This document shows positions 1 to 5,998 of a DNA stretch of 8,539 nucleotides, piece after piece. The stretch comes from Ruminococcus sp. UBA5129 (lineage in GTDB: Bacteria; Bacillota; Clostridia; Oscillospirales; Ruminococcaceae). The translations under genes were made by a program, and so were the position numbers. The stretch lies in assembly GCA_002414125.1 (NCBI GenBank), contig DHYN01000024.1, positions 6,156-14,694 on the forward strand, given 5' to 3'. Every line of letters starts with the position of its first letter. The stretch's first letter is position 1. A model generated the notes under the pieces. That model made no database searches and had not been told where the DNA came from. It saw only the letters and a list, made by a program, of their open reading frames with translations.

Positions 1-1026
1 TTCTATCGCGAGACGTTCTTTGACGGAGGAAAGCTCCTGCTCACGGCGAATTTCATCATGGTAGCGCGTTACGTCCGAGACTACGAAAGTGACTGCAATG
101 GCAACACCTTTTTTGTCGAGTGTGCGGTACTGCCTGATACGCAGACGTTCCGTGCCGACAGAGTATTCGGTCTCGATAAAAGGTTCGGGAGAAGATAGCA
201 GCATCGCTGTCTCGCAGCCGAGAAGTCCGTAGAAGCTCTCAAGGGTAATATCGTCGGAAATTCCGAAGAATCGGCGCATTGTTGAGCTAAGATAGGTCAC
301 GCTGCCCTTCGTGCCGAAAACAGCAACTCCGTCCGAAACGGCATCAAGCGCCTTGTCGAATGCAAGCTCGTTGACGTTCAGAAATCCGTATCTGTTAGTC
401 ACGAGAAGCGCGAAAACGCTTGAAAGCGAGAACGCGAGCGGTGTTATATCGTAGCGGATCGCGATGACGCCGCTGAGGCTGAGACTGTTTGAGATAAGCG
501 GAATGACCGCCGAGAGTATGAGCAGCAGGGTGATCTTACGATGTCTGCCCTCAGCGCGTGCGTTTTTGATGAGGATAATAGTTCCCGAGATAACGCAGAT
601 GTAAGTATATAGAGCGTTGATATAGAAGAGAACTCCGTGCTCTACTGCGTTGACAGTAAACTCCGAGTAGAAAAGCTTGTGGAACGGATTTGTCAGTGAA
701 GCCGCCCACATCGTACCGGAGAAGATCGGCAGGCTCAGTCTTAGCAGTTTTTTCATGGTCACGCCCGAGGTCTCGCATGCGAAAACGAGCCATGCCGCGC
801 CGATGAAGCATATTCCGAGATTGCCCGTGCAGTACGATAAAAAGAGCTGACGAACGCAGTCGGACTCGATTATGAGTATCTGCGAAAACAGCCATATATC
901 AAGCAGAAACTGACATGCCATGAAAGCGAACATCTTTCTGCTGCGCTGTCCGTTTATCATTATCCACGCAAGCTCAGCCGTCATAAAGAAGACCGAGACG
1001 AGGTATATTACCGACAGTATATTCAT
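1..1026 (-). CDS. Sensor histidine kinase, 7TM-type N-terminal half (partial, runs off left edge)
   Basis: The visible 342 residues are the sensing half of a membrane histidine kinase; the kinase core lies outside the window. Residues 1 to about 210 hold seven hydrophobic segments, near 3-22, 33-52, 66-84, 98-112, 129-154, 166-185 and 192-210. A TNPFHKLFYSEF stretch at 113-124 is typical of the HisK 7TM sensor domain. A PAS-like domain follows (about 220-322), then a charged linker ending in KERLAIE, the usual lead-in to a HisKA_3/NarL-type dimerisation domain whose phospho-acceptor His should come next. The start ATG has AAGGCGG 7 nt upstream. The gene lies 55 bp after pssA in the same direction, behind a hairpin. 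A partner response regulator is expected further left but is not seen. The ligand is unknown. Family call fairly sure; kinase activity inferred. Confidence 0.82.
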   Translation of the reverse strand, partial: MNILSVIYLVSVFFMTAELAWIMINGQRSRKMFAFMACQFLLDIWLFSQILIIESDCVRQLFLSYCTGNLGICFIGAAWLVFACETSGVTMKKLLRLSLPIFSGTMWAASLTNPFHKLFYSEFTVNAVEHGVLFYINALYTYICVISGTIILIKNARAEGRHRKITLLLILSAVIPLISNSLSLSGVIAIRYDITPLAFSLSSVFALLVTNRYGFLNVNELAFDKALDAVSDGVAVFGTKGSVTYLSSTMRRFFGISDDITLESFYGLLGCETAMLLSSPEPFIETEYSVGTERLRIRQYRTLDKKGVAIAVTFVVSDVTRYHDEIRREQELSSVKERLAIE

Positions 1027-1045
1027 TGCCGCACCGCCTTAATTG

Positions 1046-1076
1046 AAAAGGGTACTCCGAAGCATGGAATACCCTT
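1046..1076 (-). terminator. Hairpin after pssA, weak intrinsic terminator or attenuator
   Basis: In the minus transcript an 11-bp stem (AAGGGTATTCC with GGAGTACCCTT, one G-U pair) encloses a 7-nt loop and is followed only by a short U run (four U, two of them in the stem). It sits just after the pssA stop and about 21 nt before the kinase ATG, leaving no room for a separate promoter between them. It may terminate partially and lower kinase expression relative to pssA, or protect the pssA 3' end. Confidence 0.55.
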
Positions 1077-1081
1077 GTTAA

Positions 1082-1723
1082 TCATCTTTTTGTTTTGTAT
1101 AGAAGCCAGATAAGCTCGAGCGCACCAACGCCTATAAAGCCCATCATCGTTTTCATCTGAGGCTTTTTGACCTTGAAACGCGTGATGAAAGCGACCGCGA
1201 TAATGACCATGAAGATCTCGTAAACGAGAGGGAATCTGTCCCTGCCGATATCTCTGCGGAAGCTGTATAATACGGGAAGTATAAGCGCAACGCTCGTCAC
1301 GGGGAGACCCTCGTAGACCTTGCGCACCTCGGACGTCTCCTTTTGACGTTCCTCCTCGGCAACGTTGAAATATGCGAGCCTTATCACTGCGCACATCGGG
1401 AAGAGCACGAGAACAGGTATATCCACCCAGTCGTCCATGCCTACGGAATAGCCGATCACAGACGGCAGCACGCCGAAGCATATTACGTCACACAGCGAAT
1501 CTATCTGTATACCGAACTGCTTTTCAGATTCGGTTCGATTTTTCTTTGTACGGGCGACCTTACCGTCGAACATATCGCAAAGACCCGAAATCATCAGGCA
1601 AATGATAGCGTATACGGGGTGTGATCCGCAGCAGCCTATGCCGGATGCGAAAAACATACCCACTATCGAGGATGCGAGACTCAGATAGGTAAGGATGACC
1701 GTGTAATTATAATATCCAATCAT
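1082..1723 (-). CDS. pssA: CDP-diacylglycerol--serine O-phosphatidyltransferase
   Basis: This integral membrane enzyme makes phosphatidylserine from CDP-diacylglycerol and L-serine, the first step toward phosphatidylethanolamine. The 213 residues carry the CDP-alcohol phosphatidyltransferase signature: D50xxD53G54xxA57R58, then G71xxxD75xxxD79. These Asp residues bind the metal and CDP. Several hydrophobic segments follow (about 96-115, 140-155, 165-181, 192-208), fitting the usual six-helix fold, and the length is normal for type II PssA. The spacing between the AR pair and the Gly is 12 residues rather than the canonical 8, because of a charged TKKNRTESEKQF insert; I believe this is shared by clostridial relatives. 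The ribosome site is weak: a GGGG about 7 nt before ATG. The gene has its own promoter just after ppk1. A related head group, such as phosphatidylglycerol phosphate, is possible but less likely given the DSLCDVICFG segment. Confidence 0.9.
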   Translation of the reverse strand: MIGYYNYTVILTYLSLASSIVGMFFASGIGCCGSHPVYAIICLMISGLCDMFDGKVARTKKNRTESEKQFGIQIDSLCDVICFGVLPSVIGYSVGMDDWVDIPVLVLFPMCAVIRLAYFNVAEEERQKETSEVRKVYEGLPVTSVALILPVLYSFRRDIGRDRFPLVYEIFMVIIAVAFITRFKVKKPQMKTMMGFIGVGALELIWLLYKTKR

Positions 1724-1743
1724 TATTAAACCCCAGTATATCG

Positions 1744-1789
1744 AAAAAAATGCTGTTTTCCGGAAAGAATGGCGAGCATCCTCCGGAGG
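1744..1789 (-). promoter_or_regulatory. Structured leader of pssA, attenuator-like
   Basis: The untranslated leader of pssA holds a perfect CCTCCGGAGG palindrome (1780-1789), followed by an ATGCT...AGCAT stem (1750-1754 with 1775-1779) and then seven T in transcript sense. The loop carries a second palindrome, TTTCCGGAAA (1757-1766). TCCGGA occurs twice and each copy can pair with the other, so two mutually exclusive folds can be drawn. The 5-bp stem is weak, extendable to 8 bp only with G-U pairs. Read as a possible attenuator; function is inferred. Confidence 0.35.
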
Positions 1790-1800
1790 TCATCCCTAAT

Positions 1801-1829
1801 ATTATATCACATTTTTCGACTCATTTCAA
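1801..1829 (-). promoter_or_regulatory. Sigma-A promoter of pssA
   Basis: On the minus strand TTGAAA (1829-1824) and TATAAT (1806-1801) are 17 bp apart, with a TGn extended -10. It begins 4 bp after the ppk1 stop codon. The predicted transcript start is near 1794, giving a leader of about 70 nt. pssA therefore need not depend on ppk1 transcription. Confidence 0.75.
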
Positions 1830-1832
1830 GTA

Positions 1833-4022
1833 TTATTTTTTGTCAGCAGCAGTTTTTTTCTTGGAAGGTCTGCTGCGTTTCGGAGTCTTCTCATTTTCCG
1901 AGCTCTCCTTATTCGCGGAAGCCTTTGCCGACTTGCCCTTTTCGCGGTTCACTCGCATACGCTCACGGCGTTCTGCCGTGTCTTCAGCCTTTTTGTAAGC
2001 CTCCTCGTAGAAATATTCCTGCGAGTTGATCTCGGGCTCGCCTTCAGCTCTGACCGCGCGGACGTATTCTCCGCTGCTCTGCATGATACGAGCCTTAACA
2101 TTATCATGCATGAGCACATCGAACATATCGCTGATGCGTTTTTTCAGCTTTTCGTTAAGTATCGGCGCAGCAACTTCTACTCTGCGTATAGTGTTTCTTG
2201 CCATATAGTCAGCCGAGCTTATATAGATCTTGCGCGACTTTAGCTCTTTGCCGAAGATATAGATACGGCTGTGCTCAAGGAATCGTCCGACAATACTGCG
2301 GACTGTTATGTTTTCGGTGAAGCCCTCCACTCCCGCGGTGAGACAGCATATTCCGCGGACTACGAGATCTACCTTGACACCTGCCTGTGAGGCTTCAACG
2401 AGCTTCATGATGATCTGCTTATCGGAGATCGAGTTGATTTTTGCCGCAATATAGCCGTTTCCACCGTTTCTTGCAAGCTCGATCTGCTCGTCCATCATTG
2501 CGAGTATGGGGGTGCGGAGACAGAGCGGCGCTACGAGAAGCTTATTTGTCTCCTGAACGAACGTATCATTTTCGAGGCAGTCAAAAACACGCTCGGCGTC
2601 CTCGGCGATCTCGCGGTCGCAGGTCATGAGCATGAGGTCGGTGTAGAGTCTCGAGGTCTTTTCGTTGTAGTTTCCCGTACCTATTTGTGTTAGGCAGTCG
2701 AAGCTTCCTCCGCTTGCTTTGCGCTTGATGAGCAGGAGTTTGGAGTGCGCCTTGTATTCCTTCGGACCGTAGATGACCTTTACTCCGGATTTCTGGAGCG
2801 CCTTTGACCAGTATATGTTATTGGCTTCATCGAACCGTGCTCTCAGCTCGATCATTACGAGAACCTCTTTACCGTTGTCGGCAGCGGAGCAGAGCGCGTC
2901 GATGACCTTGCTGTTGCGCGCGAGTCGATAGAGCGTTATCTTGATAGAGGTGACCTTCGGGTCGAATGCAGCCTCGCGGAGAAGTCGGATAAACGATGTG
3001 TCGATCGACTCAAACGGATAGCTGAGAAGCACGTCCTTTGATTTCACCTGTGCGAAAACGGGCTTGTTTTCGTTGAGCGCCGAGGACTTGCGAGGTGTAC
3101 GAACCGTATATTTAAGCTCAGGAATATCATTGTCGGCGATCGTAAACAGATACGAAAGGTCGAGCGGAATATGCGAAACGAACACTCTTTCGTTCTTGAG
3201 CTTAAGCTTTTTGCAGATGTAATCGAGTGCATTTCGGCTGAATTCATCAGATAGCTCGAGTCTTACGGGAGCAAGCTTAGTGCGCTTCAAAACGAGCTCC
3301 TCCATGCGGTCGCGGAATTCGGGATCTCTTCCGGAAGCCATAATATCGGCATTTCGTGTAACACGCATAAGTACTCTGTCAACGACCTTGCTGCCCTTGA
3401 ACATGAGGTGTGCGAAGTGGAGGACTACCTCTTCCTCAAGGATGAAGCGCTTTCCGCCCGAGCCGAGGGGAATGATGCGTTCGCTGTGCTCATGACGGAC
3501 GGGAATTATACCTATAGTAATGTCTTTTTTCTTAGCCGATTGAAGCTGGACAGCAGCGTAAAGCTCCTTGTTCTTGAGGAACGGGAACGGGAGCTTGTCG
3601 TTCACGACAATACCGGAGATGAACGGCTTCATCTCTCGTTTGAAATAAAGTTCGAGAAACGTCTGCTCCTCCTTTGTTGCGGTGTCGAACGTCACATGCT
3701 CAATCCCGTAAGAGGCAAGGTCGCTCATGGTCGCATTCAGAGCGGCTTCCGCCTGCGGCTGGAGACGTCTTACCTGTGTGAAGATCGCATTAAGCTGTTC
3801 CGCGGAGGTCATTTTTGTTTTATTTTCGCGTTTGTTCGGGTGATCCTTTTCCACATCGGTTATCGAGCCGACACGAACCATGAAAAATTCGTCCATATTG
3901 CTCTGATAGATCGACGAGAATGTCAGCCTTTCAAGAAGCGGCACCTTGCTGTCGTAAGCCTCCTCGAGCACTCTTTTATTGAATTTCAGCCATGATAACT
4001 CACGGTTCACCAGATAGTCCAT
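1833..4022 (-). CDS. ppk1: Polyphosphate kinase 1
   Basis: PPK1 reversibly polymerises the gamma-phosphate of ATP into inorganic polyphosphate, a phosphate store and stress polymer. Taking the start at 4022 gives 729 residues, opening MDYLVNRELSWLKFN, the family N-terminus. Conserved points are N42 in QSNMDEFF (nucleotide binding), R366 and R396 (metal ligands, spaced 60 and 30 residues before the catalytic His as in E. coli), the autophosphorylated H426 in YKAHSKLLL, and H584 in LEHSRIYIFG. A Lys/Ser/Glu-rich tail of about 50 residues (about 677-729) extends past the usual end. An ATG at 4034 is in frame, but GGAGGA at 4032-4027 falls between the two ATGs and serves the second, so I chose 4022 (spacing is short, 5 nt). 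The gene has a consensus promoter and a palindrome in its leader. No exopolyphosphatase gene is adjacent. Confidence 0.96.
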   Translation of the reverse strand: MDYLVNRELSWLKFNKRVLEEAYDSKVPLLERLTFSSIYQSNMDEFFMVRVGSITDVEKDHPNKRENKTKMTSAEQLNAIFTQVRRLQPQAEAALNATMSDLASYGIEHVTFDTATKEEQTFLELYFKREMKPFISGIVVNDKLPFPFLKNKELYAAVQLQSAKKKDITIGIIPVRHEHSERIIPLGSGGKRFILEEEVVLHFAHLMFKGSKVVDRVLMRVTRNADIMASGRDPEFRDRMEELVLKRTKLAPVRLELSDEFSRNALDYICKKLKLKNERVFVSHIPLDLSYLFTIADNDIPELKYTVRTPRKSSALNENKPVFAQVKSKDVLLSYPFESIDTSFIRLLREAAFDPKVTSIKITLYRLARNSKVIDALCSAADNGKEVLVMIELRARFDEANNIYWSKALQKSGVKVIYGPKEYKAHSKLLLIKRKASGGSFDCLTQIGTGNYNEKTSRLYTDLMLMTCDREIAEDAERVFDCLENDTFVQETNKLLVAPLCLRTPILAMMDEQIELARNGGNGYIAAKINSISDKQIIMKLVEASQAGVKVDLVVRGICCLTAGVEGFTENITVRSIVGRFLEHSRIYIFGKELKSRKIYISSADYMARNTIRRVEVAAPILNEKLKKRISDMFDVLMHDNVKARIMQSSGEYVRAVRAEGEPEINSQEYFYEEAYKKAEDTAERRERMRVNREKGKSAKASANKESSENEKTPKRSRPSKKKTAADKK

Positions 4023-4026
4023 ATAT

Positions 4027-4032
4027 TCCTCC
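4027..4032 (-). promoter_or_regulatory. Ribosome binding site deciding the ppk1 start
   Basis: GGAGGA in minus sense lies between two in-frame ATG codons (4034 and 4022). The upstream ATG has no Shine-Dalgarno sequence before it, while the downstream one has this site 4-5 nt ahead. This favours initiation at 4022 and makes the four-residue N-terminal extension unlikely. Confidence 0.6.
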
Positions 4033-4036
4033 ATGA

Positions 4037-4055
4037 AATGTTGAATTTCAACATT
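4037..4055 (-). promoter_or_regulatory. 19-bp perfect palindrome in the ppk1 leader
   Basis: AATGTTGAATTTCAACATT has perfect 9-bp arms around one central base. It lies about 18-36 nt downstream of the predicted ppk1 transcript start and 5 nt before the ribosome site. It could be an operator for a dimeric repressor acting as a roadblock, or an RNA hairpin (8-bp stem, 3-nt loop) affecting translation. The regulator is unknown. Confidence 0.5.
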
Positions 4056-4079
4056 ATTTTCAGATATTTATACATATAC

Positions 4080-4108
4080 ATTATACAACCTATTCAATCA
4101 ATTGTCAA
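4080..4108 (-). promoter_or_regulatory. Consensus sigma-A promoter of ppk1
   Basis: Minus strand TTGACA (4108-4103) and TATAAT (4085-4080) are separated by exactly 17 bp, a perfect match at both hexamers. The transcript should start near 4073, giving a leader of about 50 nt. This predicts strong basal transcription, which makes the palindrome just downstream a candidate control point. Confidence 0.88.
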
Positions 4109-4191
4109 CCCAATGCATAAAAGGGATAAAAAAGTTAGTTAGTTCCAACAAACTTAATGAGGCAAAAAGATGAGTATCCTGCCATATCTTC

Positions 4192-4231
4192 AAAAAAACC
4201 CTGTACCCCCTAAGAGGGTGCAAGGTTTTTT
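4192..4231. terminator. Strong bidirectional intrinsic terminator
   Basis: An 18-bp stem (4193-4210 with 4214-4231) with a 3-nt loop is bounded by a run of seven A on the left and six T on the right. In the minus transcript the stem has two G-U pairs and one A-C mismatch and ends in seven U, so it terminates the SecD-like gene before ppk1. Its symmetry would also let it stop plus-strand transcription. Confidence 0.85.
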
Positions 4232-4250
4232 CGGTGGGATTCAAAAGGGT

Positions 4251-4269
4251 ACGGCAGCTTCGCAGCCGT
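4251..4269 (-). terminator. Short hairpin just after the SecD-like gene
   Basis: ACGGC (4251-4255) pairs with GCCGT (4265-4269) across a 9-nt loop, 5 bp past the stop codon. In minus sense it is followed by ACCCTTTTG. It is weak alone and may act together with the strong terminator 20 bp further on. Confidence 0.35.
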
Positions 4270-4274
4270 GTGTT

Positions 4275-5294
4275 CTACTTGCTCTTTTCCTGCTCGGACG
4301 ATTTATAATCATCGAGGATCATTTTGATCGGAAGTGTGCCGTCGCTGAACTGGATAAGGAAATCGTTTGCAGCGGCATCACTGCTCATCTTCTCATGGAA
4401 CCTATATACACCATCATTCATAGGATTAACTGCATCCTTTCTGTTTTCCATGTTGTGATCTATCCAGAGCGAGAACGGAGTTTCCGCATCATCCGTTATG
4501 TCCTTGGAAGCGTTCATGAGTGCCTCTGCACCTGTCTCATCGAGAGTCAGCTCAAAGGTGTAGACATAGAAGCCGTCATCCTCAACTTTTCTGGTGATCT
4601 GCGCATCGGCGATCATGTCGAGGTCAAAGACCTTTTCTCCTGCAGGTGTCATCGAGGTATAATCGTAGCCGTGACCTTTCATGACAAAAATATCATTTTT
4701 TGCACGCAGACTGATAGCCTCGGTCTCGGGGTTAAACGCGCCTTTCTTGTTCTTCCACTCGAAATGTGCGTTAATCTTCTTTTCGGCTGTGTTTATCTCG
4801 ACCGTAGTATTCTCGAACTCTCTGTTCTTCATACGGGTCTCTATTACCTTTGCCGCTTCGCTGAGCTGTTGATCCGATGCGTCCTCTGCAGCAGCAATAA
4901 CGATGTCTGCCCAGCCGTCGGGATATGGTGTGTTGTCATCGGAAGCAGCGTTGAACTCGAATACAGCCGGTTCGTCACCGATACGATTACTCTTCTCGTT
5001 CCGTATCACATACACAGCGAAGCCTGCTCCGCTGAGAAGCACAATTGCCGAAACGATAGCAGCGACCTTTTTGGAATTGAACCTCTTTTTCTCGGGAACT
5101 GCCTTATTTTCGGGAGCATTCTGCTTCTTTTCGGGAGCTTTTTTCGCAGCCGAAGTCTTTTCGGGTGTATTTTTAACGGGAGCGGTTTTCTTCTCGGTCT
5201 TTGGAGTCTCTGCGGACTTTGCCTTATTCTGAGAATTACCCTTGGTGTTTGAGTGGTTTTTGTTCTTTTTCTGATTTGATTTCTTATTTGCCAT
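4275..5294 (-). CDS. Membrane-anchored protein with SecD P1-like extracytoplasmic domain
   Basis: The 339-residue protein has three parts. Residues 1-73 are a cytoplasmic, very Lys-rich tail with Pro, Ala, Asn and Glu and almost no hydrophobic residues. Residues about 76-97 form one membrane helix. Residues 100-339 are outside the cell. The external part resembles the P1 region of SecD: a base-like segment at 140-180 (AAKVIETRM, then a strand ending in HFEW) and a head-like segment at 220-328 with TFELTLDETGAEAL, FSLWIDHN and a closing FSDGTLPIKMIL, matching the SecD pattern of Gly-x-Leu-Pro before the next helix. The remaining SecD membrane helices are absent. The ATG follows AAGAGG with good spacing. 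No promoter is seen; a palindromic element and a hairpin separate it from mscL. Similarity is judged by eye, and the function is unknown. It may assist secretion or be an unrelated use of the fold. Confidence 0.7.
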   Translation of the reverse strand: MANKKSNQKKNKNHSNTKGNSQNKAKSAETPKTEKKTAPVKNTPEKTSAAKKAPEKKQNAPENKAVPEKKRFNSKKVAAIVSAIVLLSGAGFAVYVIRNEKSNRIGDEPAVFEFNAASDDNTPYPDGWADIVIAAAEDASDQQLSEAAKVIETRMKNREFENTTVEINTAEKKINAHFEWKNKKGAFNPETEAISLRAKNDIFVMKGHGYDYTSMTPAGEKVFDLDMIADAQITRKVEDDGFYVYTFELTLDETGAEALMNASKDITDDAETPFSLWIDHNMENRKDAVNPMNDGVYRFHEKMSSDAAANDFLIQFSDGTLPIKMILDDYKSSEQEKSK

Positions 5295-5314
5295 AGCTTA
5301 CCTCTTTATAACGA

Positions 5315-5341
5315 AAAGGATGCCATAAGGAGACATCCTTT
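5315..5341 (-). terminator. Hairpin ahead of the SecD-like gene
   Basis: AAAGGATG (5315-5322) pairs perfectly with CATCCTTT (5334-5341) across an 11-nt loop. In minus sense only a short U run follows (UUUUCG), and the SecD-like ATG is about 20 nt on. It may be a weak terminator for mscL transcripts or a leader structure affecting the next gene. Confidence 0.45.
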
Positions 5342-5353
5342 ATTTATTTGCTT

Positions 5354-5515
5354 AAAACCTGTTCACATAGGAAATTCCGCATGTCTTTTCGGCAAATTTT
5401 GCCGATTGCTGCGTCGAAAAGCTCACCATACGATAGTATGCTCTCGTTTTTTCGCCTTGCTCTCGTCAAAATTATGCTCGAAAATCCGCACACAATTTCT
5501 ATGTGGACAGGTTTT
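5354..5515. repeat. 162-bp palindromic (MITE-like) intergenic element
   Basis: The ends are inverted repeats of about 22 bp: 5354-5376, beginning AAAACCTGTTCACATA, and 5494-5515, ending TATGTGGACAGGTTTT. They differ by one bulged base and one substitution. Complementarity continues inward through ATTTTCG and AATTTTG blocks to a central CATAC-GATA-GTATG hairpin at 5427-5440, so the whole element folds into one long imperfect hairpin centred on itself. Inside is also a 15-bp palindrome, CGGCAAATTTTGCCG. Its right end touches the mscL stop codon. The form suits a small non-autonomous mobile repeat or a dispersed palindromic unit; no target duplication is obvious. It may also serve as the mscL 3' end structure. 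I recall similar sequence recurring in clostridial genomes but cannot verify it here. Confidence 0.75.
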
Positions 5516-5934
5516 TATTTCTTGTCAGCCTGCTCTTTGAGAAGGTCTCTGATCTCGGTGAGAATGAGTTCTTCCTTAGAGGGTGCAGGGGGAGCGGCAG
5601 GCTTTTCTTCTTCCTTTTTCTTGCCGATAGTCATGAGCTTGTTAACGCCCTTGATGAGCATGAAGAGAATCATTGCCATGATGAGGAAGTTTATAACAGC
5701 AGAAAGGAAGGCTCCATAGTTGAAAGAAACACCGTTGATCGTGAATCTTCCGCCGATCATAATACCGTCTTCACTTGTGCCGCCTGTACATAAGGCGATA
5801 AGAGGATTGATGAAATTTTCCGTGAGTGCGGTAACGATATTCTGAAATGCAGCGCCGATGATAACACCGACAGCCAGATCCATAACGTTTCCTTTAAGGG
5901 CGAATGCTTTGAATTCTTCTAAAAACTTCTTCAT
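5515..5934 (-). CDS. mscL: Large-conductance mechanosensitive channel MscL
   Basis: MscL is a homopentameric membrane pore that opens under membrane tension and releases solutes during hypo-osmotic shock. The 139 residues match the family in length and order. There is an N-terminal amphipathic helix (1-14, MKKFLEEFKAFALKG), a first membrane helix at about 17-37 with the conserved VMDLAVGVIIGAAF stretch, an external loop at 40-72, and a second membrane helix at about 74-96. Next come a basic-acidic GKKKEEE cluster at 104-110, a Pro/Ala linker, and a C-terminal bundle helix (EELILTEIRDLLKEQ). The start has AAAGGAG 10 nt upstream. It follows the zinc-ribbon gene by 64 bp in the same direction with no convincing promoter between, so the two are probably co-transcribed. 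The TAA stop abuts the palindromic element. Confidence 0.95.
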   Translation of the reverse strand: MKKFLEEFKAFALKGNVMDLAVGVIIGAAFQNIVTALTENFINPLIALCTGGTSEDGIMIGGRFTINGVSFNYGAFLSAVINFLIMAMILFMLIKGVNKLMTIGKKKEEEKPAAPPAPSKEELILTEIRDLLKEQADKK

Positions 5935-5998
5935 GATTTTTACTCTCCTTTAAGTATTTTGATAATCAGCGCAGGCATTTAGCCGACCGCCGTTAACC

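Noticed and set aside
551..895. A 114-codon minus-strand open frame
   Set aside because: It overlaps the sensor kinase, whose frame shows clear membrane helices and family motifs; this frame has a random composition.
1048..1481. A minus-strand open frame overlapping pssA
   Set aside because: It is a frame shadow of pssA; its start and stop do not respect any ribosome site.
3408..3995. A 195-codon plus-strand open frame
   Set aside because: It lies wholly opposite the conserved N-terminal half of ppk1 and has no recognisable domain.
4109..4170. PhoP/Pho-box upstream of ppk1
   Set aside because: I looked for regularly spaced TTAACA-type repeats expected of phosphate control and found only AACTAACTAAC, which does not fit the spacing.
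4170..5252. A 360-codon plus-strand open frame
   Set aside because: It is the antisense of the SecD-like gene and runs through the terminator at 4193-4231. It has no ribosome site, while the minus frame has a Shine-Dalgarno site, a membrane helix and SecD-like motifs.
5935..5998. A separate mscL promoter
   Set aside because: A GATTAT could serve as a -10, but no matching -35 lies at 16-18 bp, so I do not call it.
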